Positions 1-11,852 of a stretch of DNA of 64,000 bases are shown here, piece after piece. How positions within the stretch are numbered: the first letter of the stretch is position 1; each line of letters opens with the position of its first letter. The notes beneath the pieces were generated by a model, which saw only the letters and a program-made list of their open reading frames with translations, had not been told where the DNA came from and searched no databases. The stretch is taken from NCBI RefSeq assembly GCF_020520425.1, contig NC_079487.1, forward strand, positions 4,139,501 through 4,203,500. Direction: 5' to 3'. This stretch comes from Spinacia oleracea. Taxonomy: Eukaryota; Streptophyta; Magnoliopsida; Caryophyllales; Amaranthaceae. The translations under genes were made by a program, and so were the position numbers.

Positions 1-3000
1 TGCGTGTAGCATCAATATTTAGCGTATCTTTATTTCCTTGAATCAAGAACTATTCCTATGTACCTTTTCAAGTACCATAAGTATTCTTGATCTCAATCTA
101 GTTGATCTTCACTTAGATCAATAGAGACTGGTATATGTTCGTCATGCCTAAAGTCATACGATACGTTTTTTGGCGATCCTCATATTATATCATACATGAT
201 AAATTCTTTTGGAGAATAATTCCCAATTGAATTCTATTCATGTAACTTTAGCTTATCTAGTTTCAGTAGATACTAAATCCAGCTAAATTATTTGACATAT
301 AATATAGGTTAAGAATCTTATTTAGATCCTTTGATGTTTAACTTAGTAAATGCTTATACATAGTTCAAACATCCTTTACTTAGATTTATTCACATGGGTC
401 GAATATCTCCTATGGAGATTTTCGTGTTTGATTTAGTAAATGCCATTACTTAATCATAAGATCTTTGTAAATAGATCTTAATACCCAGTATGTACTAAGT
501 TTCGCCATGGTCCATCATTGATGAATTATTTCAAATCTAAGTCATTAGCATTTGAATGTTATTTCACAATAGAGAGATATGTGTGTGATACACATAGGAC
601 CAATTAAGTTTTATGTACTCCCACTAAACTTCTTATACATCTATAAGAATCATGTATATTTTATGAAACTAAAATACTTATTAGCTTCACTAAAATACAT
701 TTCTAATTCCCAATTGCTTGCTTAAATCTGTACTTTAGATTTCATAAGCTAGCTTTCTTTTTCAAGCATTTATTTGGATCCACAAATCCTATGACATACC
801 ATGTACATAGTTTATTCCAACATTTGATTGAGGAATACGTTTTGTCATCCAATTGCTATATGTACCAATATGCAATCATTGCTTGAATTATAGACTTGAG
901 CATTACGATTATGCATGAGGTTTCAACACAATCCATGCCATGAATTTGCTTGTAACCTTTAGCAACTAATCTAGCTTTGTGTGTGAACACAATTCTTGTT
1001 TGATGGTTTTTATCCTTAAAACAAACTTGCAACCAATAGGTGTGAAACTATTCTTGCAAATCAACAAAATTTCAATTTTGTCATCAAAACATTGAGTATG
1101 TTTTATGGCCTCTAACCATTTAAAACATTTGAGTCTATATATGGCCTCTAACCATTTTAGGGAATCTAGGTTTCGTCATAGCTTTCTTACAAGTCACAAA
1201 CTCATTAATCTACATGATAATAGTTTGACTGCAAGTTGTAGGTTTCTTCACTATTTAATAGTTTCATTGACCTGATCTCTATGTTTCTTTACTATCTAAT
1301 AGAAGAATCTCATAGTTTCAGTGACTTGAATTCTATGCCTACTTGGGTATAGAACATCAAACATTAGAATATCAATAGCCACTTAAAGTCCTTTGAATAT
1401 TCTGTTCTCCTTGAAGCACTTGTAAAGTCTTCTAAGAGATGTCTATTCTTTAAAGCCACTTCTAAAGTCTTAAAGAATAAGTTCGGATTTTCTGAAGCAC
1501 TTCGAAAAGCCTCCGGAATGTCCGTTTTATGTTTGTTGTTCGCCTCGAAAACTTTCGAGGTCTATTTTCTCCCACTTGTCATTTTGGAAACGAATCTCCA
1601 AAAGGACATTATTTCGAGCAAACAAACATTATGTTCTCAAAAATTTGTGGTAGAAACAATACCCTTGTGTCTCATTTGAATAAATCACAATGAAACATAT
1701 ATCTATACTTGGGCCTTAGTTTGTTGAATAACAAACACTAAGCTCCCACTGAGTTTAGGAACTCTTTAGATATATTATGAAAAGATATTCTGAAATTACT
1801 TTTCAATAGCTTTGACGAAATTGGTTTAGTTTGGTGGTAGTTTGAGCATTTTGTTTTAGAAATTATAGGAAAAGTCTTTATGATCCATCATTGATTGAAT
1901 CAAGTACTAATCGACTTCGATCATTCCAACTTAGATATGCCATATCTTATGGAGCTAGATTGTGAAATTACAACACACAATCATTGATGATCATATTTGG
2001 TCTCAAGTAATCATTATATGATCTAACCTAGATCTTTATGATTTCTTGCCAAGTGGATTTTATACTTCTGAATCTTTGAACTAGCCAAACAGATTCAACT
2101 TATATCACATTTGAGTAAATAAACCTATATTCACTCAAATCCATGTGAAATAATAAAGTCATAAAATCTTTCTTTAGCTTTGAACTCTATCGTCTAGGCG
2201 TTCTAACAATAGTTCATATCTTTTGTTACTTTCAACAAGTAAGACTAGTTGTCTTAAAATGATCTAGAAATCAATCAACTTTCAAAAGTTTATCAAAATA
2301 GAGCTTTTTGAATGTTAACTTGTTGATATGGTCTAAGCAACAATGCCAAAGATTAGTGGAACTCAAATCAAGGGGTTGATTTGAACCTAGTAAAGTTCTT
2401 TAAAGAGTTGTTTGTTTTAATCAAGCATATTGACTCAACCTGTAATTGACCATTTCATTCAAATAAACAAACAAACATTGTCTTTGTTTTTTCTTGAATG
2501 TGAGTCTTTCTGTGTTTGAAAACAGAAATTTAGGTATGTTGATTATGGAACAAAATAGCCATTAAGTTCCAGCCTTTGAAAGGACTTAAAACAAACTAGA
2601 TGACCCTACAACTAATGTAGCATTGCCATGCTTCATTTCCCACTTGTAGGTCATTAGTGTATCCTAGCTTCCATTGTTTGAGTTATTACCGAAGTAAGAA
2701 CCTCAAGCGGTATATGATACCAAGGAAGTTTGATTTCTAGGTCACTTCTCTTTAAACATAAACTTATAGGTAGAAACGGAATCGTAAATTCCTTTCATTT
2801 GTTCCTCGTTTTCCTATTTCTTGTACCCTTTCTTATAGTCTTAAGAATTGAATTCTTTAGTGTTGACTTTTATACTTTTTTAGACATGTCCAATGTCACC
2901 AACAAGGTTCTTTACCATTTTAATTTATGTTGAATATTTTGTTTCAACTAGATGATCTTACCAGAAGCTTCTAAAGTTCTCTAAGCATCGATCTATTCGA

Positions 3001-3420
3001 ATGTCTAGGGACTAGACTCATTCGAGAATTAAATGGACAAAGATATTAGGTTGTTAACCATTGGTAAAGCTGAGCGTATTAAACTCAATGCTTTATGATC
3101 TCAAAACTACATTGTATTTTGAATTCACAAGCACCAATTGGTTTGCCATTCGATTTTGATATTCGAAAACAACCATAAAAGTCGCTAAAAGAAACGTACA
3201 TTTTAAATTGCTCACTTTCTCTCATTTCCGTGAATCGTTCTTGGATTCACTACCAATCGAGGAAATTTACTGTTACCTTTCTAAAAGGATTTATTGCAGT
3301 GCAAGATATTTAATTATAAACAATAATTAAAACATACATTGAAGCATGCAAAGTCTAAACATTTATCATGAATAATAACTTGAAATTAAAGCAACCATGC
3401 AATTCAAACAAGTTATTAGC
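1..3420 (-). mobile_element. Decayed gag-pol internal region of non-autonomous copia element L (partial)
   Basis: No open reading frame of useful length is present, but the DNA keeps the order of a copia pol read on the minus strand. The clearest patches are an RT-region stretch near 940-1020 (minus-strand reading resembles TKARLVAKGYKQ), an integrase C-terminal patch near 1540-1640, and a protease/gag patch near 2650-2740. The whole stretch matches 59372-62700 closely, from the same starting words at 1 and 59372, so it amplified after losing its coding capacity. Its 3' LTR lies beyond the left edge. I infer that an autonomous relative such as element 1 supplies proteins in trans; the sequence does not prove this. 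Confidence 0.7.
1568..1580 (-). promoter_or_regulatory. Central polypurine-tract-like site in element L
   Basis: The 13 bases tctcccacttgtc here are identical to the 3' polypurine tract of the family (13227-13239 in element 1). They lie at the position of the integrase C-terminus. The surrounding reading frame is lost, yet the motif is intact. A role as a plus-strand primer is an inference. Confidence 0.45.
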
Positions 3421-6183
3421 ATTTTATTCGATTTTATTGTTCCGGCAGGTGTGAATAAAATGATTCCAAGACCCTAAAACCATTGAAGAATTAAGCACAG
3501 TTTGTCGACTCAATTCTAAAACATTTTAGGTAAGCAAAAGCCTTTTGCTAATAGTCTAGAAACTACTCTTGGTTGATAGATACGTCTAAGAACTTATTAG
3601 GTAAACCTATCGATTTTGCGACGACATAAAAGGACTCCTTACTTATATCGTTGAGTTTCACCAAAACTAACATGTACTCACAATTATTTGTGTACCTTGC
3701 CCCTTTAGGACCAATAAGTAACACCTCGCTGAGCGAAAACTATTACTAGATTGATGTAAAGGATATCCAAGCAAGTGTATATTTTGGCATGGCACCTTTT
3801 AACTCAATTTTTAAGTTTGGAACTTAAGGCTCTTACTATGTTGGTTAGATTTTAAGTGAACTAAAATCCTTAATCATGCAACATAATCAAGCTTATGATC
3901 TCATGCATTTTAAGACATATTTAAAACAATAAATAACTTAAAACATGCATAAGATATTTGTGATCTAGTATGGCCCGACTTCATCTTGAAGCTTTGACTT
4001 CAAAGTCCGTCTTGAAAATCTCCGTGGGAGGCACCATTTTCTTCAAATAGGATAAGCTATAACTAATTACAACTATTTGATGGTACGCAGACCATTTTGA
4101 ATTGAAAAATAACTTTGGTGCTTTAGACCAATTACATTCAAATTAATGGTACGCAGACCATATTTTCTATCCTATTTGGGCCATACTAGTCACTTCATAA
4201 CCTGCAAAACAGTACATATACAATATATACCATTCACCCATTCATTATCATGAATGGCCCACATAGCTGGTTAGTAAAACACATTATGCATCACGTAAAC
4301 ATTTGCAGCAATTAATCAAGGTCACCAATAATCTACCAATTATTCAGTCCTTATTAATTCTAATCGAGTTGTTTTAACCTTAAGGATTTGTAGACCTAAT
4401 CAAGAGTTTATGACTAAAAAGCGCTCCCACTCAAACCAATAAATTCATATGCTTTACTAATTTTAAACATAAAATTGTATTTCTAGTCTAACCGGAAACA
4501 TACAAATTTAATTAAAATTTAAAGCTCATATAAATTTATAATTGAATCCAAAATTTAATTTAATTTCAGTCGCATTTAAATTAATTCATGATTTTAATTT
4601 TAGTAAAATAATTAGAATAAATTCCATTTATTATAATTATAATATTCAAAATTAAAATCCAAGAAATTAATTCAAATTATTAATTTTAAAATTAATTAAA
4701 ATTACGTGAACTGAAATTTTCAAATTAAACATTCAAAACGATCTAATCGAAACGCAAACACCCTACGCGTTGCACGCCCATGGGCCGTACGCACACAGCC
4801 ATTGATGGCCATGTGCGCGCAGCCCATGCGCTCGTAGCATAGCTGCTGCTGTCCCAACGCAAGCCTCCGCACAGCGCCCCATCGCACGCGAGCTATCGCT
4901 CGCAGTGCGCGCGCGAGATCGCTCGCTGGGCGCGCTGGCTCGCTCGCTGGCGCGCGAGATCGCTCGCTGGCGCGCGAGATCGCTCGCTGCGCGCGCGCGA
5001 GCCATCGCTCGCTGGGGCGCGAGATCGCTCGCTGGCGCGCGAGATCGATCGCTGCGCGCGCGCGAGCCATCGCTCGCTGGTGCGCGACATCGCTCGCTGG
5101 GCGGGCGACGTCGCGCGCTGTGCGCGCGAGTGATGCTGTGCGCAGCGCTCGTGGCACGCGAGCTTGCGCTCGCTGCGCGCGAGGCTGCGCGCACTTGTGC
5201 GAGGCAGCGCGCGTTGTGGCGCAGCTCGCTTGCTGCCCACACGCGACTGCCTTGGCTCGCCCCTCGCCCATGCCCATACGTTCATTGCTCGTGGCACACG
5301 ACACAAGGCAGGGCTGCTGCCTTGCGCTCGTGCACTACGCCCTTGCTCATTGCATTCGTGCCGCACGGGCGACGAGCTCCCTTGCTCGTCGTCGCATGCC
5401 CGCATTATACAACACCCCTTAAGGGTAACACGAAGCGTCCATTGCTTCGTGCGTGCAAGTTATTTGAACGAATCGCATAAAAATTTAAAATTTATATTTA
5501 AAATTAATGACAAATTAATAAATATTATTAATTTCATAATTTTAGGGCGAAAAATCGAAAATTTATTATCCAATTGATTTCCGATTGATATGGATTCAAG
5601 TCTAGGTCATAAAAATTTAAAATTTATCGTAAATTTACAATTTTTATGGTGGTTTTTAATCATAGGTTTCTAATTAAATTACAATTAATTATGAAAATCA
5701 AATTAATTCTAAATTATTCTAATTTTCAACAAATTAATCATAATTACAAATTAGATTGCATAATTAACAAGACTAGGCATTCAAACTTGTTAAACATATG
5801 CAGTAGGTCAATCAAAAATTCAAGATTTATCAACAGGAATCGCAAATATTTAATTTAACATCTTAAATTTACGAAATTTTGCATCCGAAAAACTAAAACC
5901 TTCGAAAAGTCATAGTTAGGCTTCGAATTTGAGAATTCTGGGTTCGGCAGAAAAATACTATTTTTGTCAAAATTTTAGAATGCCTTTTACATGCGGAATT
6001 GACACAAAAATCACTCAATTCGGATGAGTAATGAAGAAACTGCCGAAAAACTGCGTACATATAATTAAATAAACGCAATTTGCAATTAATTAACAATTAC
6101 GAAAATTAATCACCCCTTTTAATTCTTGCAAATTTGTAATATTTAACCATGTTCATGCAATTTAGATTATGAAAATAATAAGG
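3421..6183 (-). mobile_element. Untranslated leader of element L
   Basis: This long AT-rich leader lies between the primer binding site and the remnant of gag. It aligns almost base for base with the leader of element 1 (about 18180-20958), including shared blocks near 3440-3800 and 5640-6180. No coding region was found. A GC-rich island interrupts it at about 4755-5460 and is described separately. Confidence 0.7.
4755..5460. repeat. GC-rich tandem array in the leader of element L
   Basis: A sharply GC-rich island in AT-rich DNA. Its core (about 4905-5110) is built from units of roughly 20 bases containing gcgcgagatcgctcgctgg, with variants in which the middle reads gagccatcgctcgctgg. All six frames stay open over long distances because of composition, giving Ala/Arg/Ser-rich nonsense proteins. 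I treat these as artefacts. Element 1 has a different array (50-base period) at the same leader position. Confidence 0.8.
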
Positions 6184-6198
6184 GGCTCGTGATACCAC
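6184..6198 (-). other. Primer binding site of element L (tRNA-iMet type)
   Basis: Read on the minus strand, the 15 bases just after the 5' LTR read GTGGTATCACGAGCC. This matches the usual initiator-Met tRNA site TGGTATCAGAGCC with small differences. It fixes the LTR at 6199-7538 as a 5' LTR and the element as minus-oriented. Confidence 0.75.
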
Positions 6199-6554
6199 TG
6201 TTAGGTTATGATACATATGACATTTACATAGATCATGCGGAAACAACCATTAACCCAGGAAACATATTATTTACACATAATCATATAGCATAATTAGATG
6301 CATACTCTTTGTTGCGTGCCCTCCCTAGCTGCGCCCGAACCGAACAAGAACAAGTCTTTTAGGACTCCAAGTGTCGTCCCTCCGTAGATAGTCCACAGCA
6401 CGTCCGGATCCGCCTTAAGATTGACCAACTAGAATCGCCCTTAAGGTACTAGAAAATTCGGCACTTTTATGAGCAAGATGTGTTTTAATTTTCTCTCAAA
6501 AACTCACTTTTGAATACTTTGAAACTAATGTATAAATTATGACCCCTAGGCCTT

Positions 6555-6562
6555 TATTTATA
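6555..6562 (-). promoter_or_regulatory. LTR TATA box
   Basis: TATAAATA on the minus strand within ctctataaataaagg. The same box is at the same place in the other LTRs (12207-12214, 21327-21334, 48396-48403, 52421-52428, 56934-56941, 63663-63670). It is the likely core promoter of the retrotransposon. Confidence 0.65.
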
Positions 6563-6889
6563 GAGTTATGGAAAAGGAATCGTAATCCTAGTAGGATGCG
6601 AATTAATTGGAATTAGAATCCTACATGAATTCTATTTAATTAATTTATCCAATTAGGAATAGACATTTAATCATATACTGACTCTTGCAGATTCAGGAAT
6701 CACGCATGAGCACAAACTCACACACACACGGCAGCCACAAGGACTGCCCATGCGTGCGAGCTGCAGCCCACGCAGCAAGGCCCACGCATCCGTGGCCTTG
6801 GCGCGCGCTGGGCTTGTGGCGTGCGTGCTTGCTGGGCGACGGCCTGGCTTCGTGCTGGGCCTTCGTCCGGCAGGTCTCGTCCGATGCTA

Positions 6890-7225
6890 ATTCGTACGAT
6901 ACGCTTCCGATTAAATTTCCATTTCCGGAATCTATTTCCGATACGAACAATATTTAATATTTCCGATTCCGGAATTAATTTCCGTTTCGAACAAATATTT
7001 AATATTTCCGTTTCCGGAATTATTTTCCGATTCCGGCAATATTTCCGATTCTGACAATATTTCCGTTTCCGGCAATATTTCCGATTCTGGTAATATTTCC
7101 TTTTCCAATAATATTTTCCGATACGTACCATGTTTCCGTTTCCGGCAACATCTACGACTTGGATAATATTCATATTTCCGATACGATCCATATTTCCGTT
7201 TCCGGCAATATCATCGTTTCCGGAG
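6890..7225 (-). repeat. CGGAAA / TTCCG 18-bp repeat array in LTR U3
   Basis: Degenerate tandem units of about 18 bases, sense GCCGGAAACGGAAATATT and variants. The same array is in every LTR of both subfamilies. Because 18 is a multiple of three, an open frame with a six-residue repeat (such as RKRKYC) runs through it. A U3 enhancer role is an inference. Confidence 0.8.
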
Positions 7226-7538
7226 TATTCATTTCTTGCTTGTGACGATCTTAGCTCCCACTGAAACCAAGATCCGTCGGTTCCGAATATTCATAGATGG
7301 AGTATTTAATGCCATTAAATACTTGATCCGTTTACGTACTATTTGTGTGACCCTACGGGTTCAGTCAAGAGTAAGCTGTGGATTAATATCATTAATTCCA
7401 CTTGAACTGAAGCGGCCTCTAGCTAGGCATTCAGCTCACTTGATCTCACTGAATTATTAACTTGTTAATTAATACTGAACCGCATTTATTAGACTTAACA
7501 TAGAATGCATACTTGGACCAAGGGCATTATTTCCTTCA

Positions 7539-8391
7539 TACTTAACAAGCTTACCCACTTTTGTTGTTCGAGGATCTCCATCAATTCATTGAACTTTGTA
7601 GCTTCACATCATGTTGAATTGATTGCAAACCCTTCCACCATATTGCTCTCCTTTGCAGTGAGTTTCTTGATGCTTTTTCCTTCCCCCTAAGTGTGAGCAC
7701 CCTCCTATGGTTCCTCAGTTTCCTCGAGTTGTTCACCAGAAATTTCTACCCGACGCTTTTTGGATTTCCTTGTGGAAGATCTAGGGTTTGAAATTGGGGA
7801 TTTCATTTCAATGTCAATGTCTATTGGTTCCCCTTGGGTAATTGCGAGAATGGGGTTGTGAGATCGGAGGGGAATTGGTGATTGTATTGGTGATGTATCC
7901 ATGGGAACTGGAGAAGATGGATTTCTTTTTTCGTTTGAGGGAAGTGAGATCGGTGTTGTTGCTGGTGAGAACCATGGTGAAGGGATTTTATAGGTGGAAG
8001 GAGAGGTGGTGTCAGTGGAGGAAGCGTGTGGGAGAGGGAGAAAAGGGGGTTGCATGGATTGAATGTGGAAAGTGAAGAGTTTCTCCTATTTATTGCCAAT
8101 GGAACCGTTCCAAACATTCTTTGAATGTGGGTATTCGTTTTTGAATTTTAAAAATTTGTTTTTAAAAAAAATTAAAAGAAAAGTATAAAAATAAATTAAA
8201 ATAAAACTGTGTTTGACTTGGTATTGACTTGCTTAATTTTGTATCTCTGAATTAACTAGTTTGAAAGGAACTGCTTACCTTGCACATTTGGAGTGTGATT
8301 TTGTTTGCCACGATGGTAAGCTTTAATTATGTTTGCACACAAGATTTTGTGTTTGTAATAGTCTATATGTACTATGGTTTTTGCCTTTGCT
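7539..8391 (-). pseudogene. Possible env-like region downstream of SIRE-like pol
   Basis: Minus-strand open stretches follow the pol end, the best being 7705-8055 (116 residues). That ORF is rich in Pro, Ser and Thr and ends with a basic patch (STRKSKKRRVE) and an acidic tail. Further along, toward 7539, a different frame resembles ATKFNELMEILEQQKW. SIRE-type elements often carry an env-like third ORF here, and this could be its first part, cut off by element L. There is no visible signal peptide or transmembrane segment in what remains, and no start could be fixed. The assignment rests on position more than on homology. Confidence 0.35.
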
Positions 8392-8898
8392 TTAGAGGAA
8401 CTTCAATTTAGCAATTACCTTAGCTTGATCATTCCGAGTTCCATTCTCATGTTTCTCCCTGTTTAAAGGCTTAGTTAAAATGTCAGCAATTTGGTGATCA
8501 GTTTGGCAAAAATCTAATTTAATTAAACCTTTCTCAACATTATCTTTAAGGAAATGGTGTCTAATGTGGATGTGTTTCACCCAGGAATGATGAACCGGAT
8601 CTTTTGAAATACAAATAGCACTAGTGTTATCACAATAGATAGGAAAACAATCATAGATAATACCAAAATCTCTTAACTGTTGTTTTATCCATAGAATTTG
8701 TGAGCAACAAGCTGCAGCAGCTACATACTCAGCTTCAGCTGTGGATAGAGCAACATTGTTTTGTTTCTTGGAACCCCAAGAAACCATGCATGGACCTAGG
8801 AACTGTACCATACCTGATGTGCTTTTTCTATTCACTAAGTCACCTGCATAATCAGCATCAGCATATCCTTTTAGCTCGAATGATCCACTTCTTGGATA
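8392..8898 (-). pseudogene. SIRE-like copia pol, RNase H end
   Basis: This stretch continues the pol of the SIRE-like element after an in-frame TAA stop at about 8899-8901. It carries the copia RNase H signatures: a GYADADYAG motif before NRKSTSG, then STAEAEYVAAAACCSQ, the CDNTSAI box, and the terminal ILTKPL motif. The frame continues 63 residues upstream of the first Met at 8835. The enzyme would degrade the RNA strand during reverse transcription. It would be separated from RT if translation ended at the stop. Confidence 0.85.
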
Positions 8899-11625
8899 TT
8901 ATAGGCATAGGTCATCAGTTCCTTTGAGATATCTTAGTATTCTTTTCACAGCAGTTAAGTGGGACTCCTTTGGATTGGATTGAAATCTTGCACATAGTCC
9001 TACACTAAAAGAAATGTCAGGTCTACTAGCTGTTAAGTATAATAGTGATCCAATCATACCTCTGTATTTTGTTTGATTCACACTTTTCCCATTTGGATCA
9101 GTGTCTAATCTGGTAGCTGTTCCCATGGGAGTGTGATTTACTTTGGCTGATTCTAGCTCATATTTCTTTAGGAGTTCCTTCACATACTTTTGTTGGTGTA
9201 TCATGATTCCCTCCTCAGTTTGCTTGATTTGTAAACCAAGGAAAAAGTTGAGTTCCCCCATCATGCTCATTTCAAATTCACTGCTCATCAAGTTTGCAAA
9301 ATCCTTGCACAAGTTCTCATTAGTTGCTCCAAATAATATATCATCAACATAAATTTGAACTACTAACAAGTCAGTTCCTCTAGATTTTAAAAATAAAGTT
9401 TTGTCTATTCTACCTCTTTTAAAATCATTTTGAAGAAGGAACTTTGATAATCTCTCATACCAAGATCTAGGGGCTTGTTTTAGTCCATAGAGAGCCTTAT
9501 CTAGTTTGTAAATGTGATTTGGAAATTCGGGATTTTCAAATCCAGGGGGTTGTTCCACATAGACATCTTCTTCTAAGAAACCATTTAAGAAAGCACATTT
9601 AACATCCATTTGATAAAGTTTAAAACCCATGAAGGCAGCAAAAGCAATTGAGATTTTAATGGCTTCTAATCTAGCAACAGGTGAAAATGTTTCTTCGAAG
9701 TCAATACCTTCCTGTTGGTTATAACCTTTGACCACTAACCTTGCCTTGTTCCTTATGATTGTTGCATGTTCATCTTTCTTGTTCCGGAACACCCATTTCA
9801 GCCCTATCACCTTCTGGTGCTTTGGTTTGGGTTCCAAGTGCCACACCTTGTTTCTTTTGAATTCATTTAATTCTTCTTGCATGGCTATGATCCAGTCAGC
9901 ATCCTCTAGAGCCTCAATGTGGTTTCTTGGCTCAAATATGGAGAGGAACGCGTGGAATGCAAAAAAGTTCCTTAGCTGTGACCTTGTCTGAGTTCCTTTT
10001 CTAATGTCACTCATAATGAGTTCCATTGGATGAGACTTTTGATGCTTCCAAGGTCTAGGTTGAAACTGAGCTACTGGTGTTGTGGCATTTTCGTCAGTTC
10101 CTTCTGTGACCTGAGTTCCTTGTTGGTCATTGTGGGGTTCCTCAGGTTCTGGTGTTGTTTCTGGATCTTCTTGGATCTCTTCGTGTTCCTCTTGTACGGG
10201 AACTTCTTGATTTTGTTGAGCAGTTCCTCTGACTGTGTGTTGGTTTGGTTGGAACTCCTCATCATTGTCTGCAGCACGAGATAAACCAATCTCGAAATGT
10301 TCTTGTTCCTGTACTATATCAGATTTGTTAGATTCATCAAATATTATATGTACACTTTCCTCAACGCACATAGACCTTTTGTTATAGACTATGTAAGCTT
10401 TGCTATTTAGAGCATATCCTAGGAACACTGTCTCATCTCTTCTTTCATCAAACTTCCCCAGGTTCCTTTTGCCATTGTTGTGGACAAAACACTTACTACC
10501 AAAAGCTCTAAAGTAAGAGATGTTGGGTTTTATACCTTTTAGTAGCTCATAGGGGGTTTTGTTTAAGATTGCTCGAATCATAACTCTATTTACAATATAA
10601 CAAGCTGTATTGACTGCTTCAGCCCAGAAGTTCCTAGGCAAGGAACTGGCTATTAACATGGTTCTAGCCATGTCCTCTAAGGTTCTATTTTTCCTCTCAA
10701 CAACTCCATTTTGTTGTGGAGTTCTAGGAGCTGAGAAATTATGGTCCATACCTTGTTCCTTGCAGTATTCATCGAATTTGTAATTTTCAAATTCTGTTCC
10801 ATGATCAGATCTTATATGGATCAGTTGATGACCTGTAGTTTTCTGGATTTTCTTTGAAAATGCAACAAACTCATCAAACGTTTCATCTTTGCTTGTTAGA
10901 AATATGACCCAAGTAAAGCGAGAGTAATCATCAACAATAACTAAAACATATTTTTTCCCGCTTCTGCTTTGAATTCTCATTGGACCACACAAGTCCATAT
11001 GGATGAGTTCCAATGGTTTTGTTGTGCTTACCAATTTTCTAGGCTTAAATGAACTTCGGACATGCTTGCCTTTTGCACATGCATCACAGACTTTATCATT
11101 TAGGAACTTGATTGAGGGGAGTCCTCGAACCAGTTCCTTTGATCTTAGTTTGTCAAGCAGTGAGAAACTAGCATGTCCAAACCTCCTGTGCCATAGTAGG
11201 GGATCTTCTTCAATGGCACTGAGGCAGGTTAAATTGTTCCTGGGAACTGTATTGAGATCCACAGAATATGTGTTCCCTTTACGAGTTCCTTCCAAAATAA
11301 CCTTCCCAGTGTTATTATTAATGATTTGACAATTTTCAGAAGTAAAACTTACAGAGTTTCCTTTGTCACAAATTTGAGAAATGCTTAGTAGACTGTGCAG
11401 TAAACCCTCGACTAAAAATACATTTTCAATGGCATAGGAACTTGACCTTCCAACCTTTCCAATTCCAACAATTTCTCCTTTCATGTTGTCTCCAAAGGTC
11501 ACAGTTACTCCGTTGTAGGCTTCTAGTGAGAGGAATTTAGATTTGTCTCCTGTCATGTGTTTGGAACACCCGCTGTCGAGATACCACAAGCTGTTCCCCT
11601 TCACTAGAACCTGTAGAGAGATCAA
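8899..11625 (-). CDS. SIRE-like copia pol: protease, integrase, reverse transcriptase
   Basis: A 908-residue frame without a stop. The aspartic protease site [10 protein letters not shown] is near residue 18. A GAG-pre-integrase zinc region ([10 protein letters not shown]...CDACAKGKH) lies around 140-195. The integrase core includes [19 protein letters not shown] and [17 protein letters not shown], which carry the three acidic residues. The RT includes [11 protein letters not shown] and the catalytic YVDDILFGA near residue 758. Protease is out of frame with the zinc-knuckle segment upstream (overlap at 11622-11625), and a stop separates RT from RNase H. The long open frame suggests relatively recent activity. 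It is a remnant, since gag and the LTRs are disrupted. Confidence 0.9.
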   Translation of the reverse strand: MISLQVLVKGNSLWYLDSGCSKHMTGDKSKFLSLEAYNGVTVTFGDNMKGEIVGIGKVGRSSSYAIENVFLVEGLLHSLLSISQICDKGNSVSFTSENCQIINNNTGKVILEGTRKGNTYSVDLNTVPRNNLTCLSAIEEDPLLWHRRFGHASFSLLDKLRSKELVRGLPSIKFLNDKVCDACAKGKHVRSSFKPRKLVSTTKPLELIHMDLCGPMRIQSRSGKKYVLVIVDDYSRFTWVIFLTSKDETFDEFVAFSKKIQKTTGHQLIHIRSDHGTEFENYKFDEYCKEQGMDHNFSAPRTPQQNGVVERKNRTLEDMARTMLIASSLPRNFWAEAVNTACYIVNRVMIRAILNKTPYELLKGIKPNISYFRAFGSKCFVHNNGKRNLGKFDERRDETVFLGYALNSKAYIVYNKRSMCVEESVHIIFDESNKSDIVQEQEHFEIGLSRAADNDEEFQPNQHTVRGTAQQNQEVPVQEEHEEIQEDPETTPEPEEPHNDQQGTQVTEGTDENATTPVAQFQPRPWKHQKSHPMELIMSDIRKGTQTRSQLRNFFAFHAFLSIFEPRNHIEALEDADWIIAMQEELNEFKRNKVWHLEPKPKHQKVIGLKWVFRNKKDEHATIIRNKARLVVKGYNQQEGIDFEETFSPVARLEAIKISIAFAAFMGFKLYQMDVKCAFLNGFLEEDVYVEQPPGFENPEFPNHIYKLDKALYGLKQAPRSWYERLSKFLLQNDFKRGRIDKTLFLKSRGTDLLVVQIYVDDILFGATNENLCKDFANLMSSEFEMSMMGELNFFLGLQIKQTEEGIMIHQQKYVKELLKKYELESAKVNHTPMGTATRLDTDPNGKSVNQTKYRGMIGSLLYLTASRPDISFSVGLCARFQSNPKESHLTAVKRILRYLKGTDDLCL

Positions 11626-11852
11626 AGGTTAGTTACAGGAACTCGGGTTTCCTCGAGTTCCTTTTCAACTACAACATCTGACTTCTTAACCCATTTTTGC
11701 TTTACATAATTTATGTTTCTTTGATCCTGTTCCTTCATCTTGGAACACTCAGTACTTACATGACTTCCACTTCCACATGAGAAACAGACTTTCACACTTG
11801 GAAGATCCACATACTTTTTCTTATGACTGGTTTTATGATTAAAGCCTAAACC
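11622..11852 (-). pseudogene. SIRE-like gag-pol zinc-knuckle segment
   Basis: A short frame with a second CCHC knuckle (CFSCGSGSHVSTEC) followed by a Lys/Glu-rich stretch. The frame starts within the LTR of element 1 only by chance; its true upstream part is at 22369 and above, on the other side of the nested insertion. It ends at a stop at 11622 and the protease continues in another frame, so a frameshift is present. In the intact element the knuckle binds genomic RNA. Confidence 0.7.

Larger units (their letters stand above)
6199..7538 (-). mobile_element. 5' LTR of copia element L
   Basis: A 1,340-bp LTR with TG...CA ends, starting tgttaggttatgatac and ending tatttccttca on the plus strand. 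In sense orientation (minus) it holds U3 with CGGAAA-type 18-bp repeats (about 6890-7225), a GC-rich island (about 6720-6880), a TATA box TATAAATA at 6555-6562, and a conserved R/U5 block at about 6314-6440. It is inserted in the SIRE-like element. The right flank is tactt; the matching left flank is off the window. Confidence 0.9.

Noticed and set aside
2730..2933. Small hydrophobic open frame
   Set aside because: Lies in the decayed copia region; the matching DNA in element R (about 62040-62230) does not preserve it.
4720..5577. Overlapping open frames coding for Ala/Arg/Ser-rich proteins on both strands
   Set aside because: All frames are open because of GC-rich tandem repeats in an untranslated retrotransposon leader; no domain and no conservation in element 1.
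6890..7225. Regular short repeats that could be mistaken for a CRISPR array
   Set aside because: No unique spacers; the units are degenerate head-to-tail 18-mers inside plant LTRs.
7236..7460. A 74-residue plus-strand open frame repeated in several LTRs (also 12923, 22066, 57660)
   Set aside because: It is antisense to the element and conserved only because the LTR DNA is recent. No start context or domain supports it.
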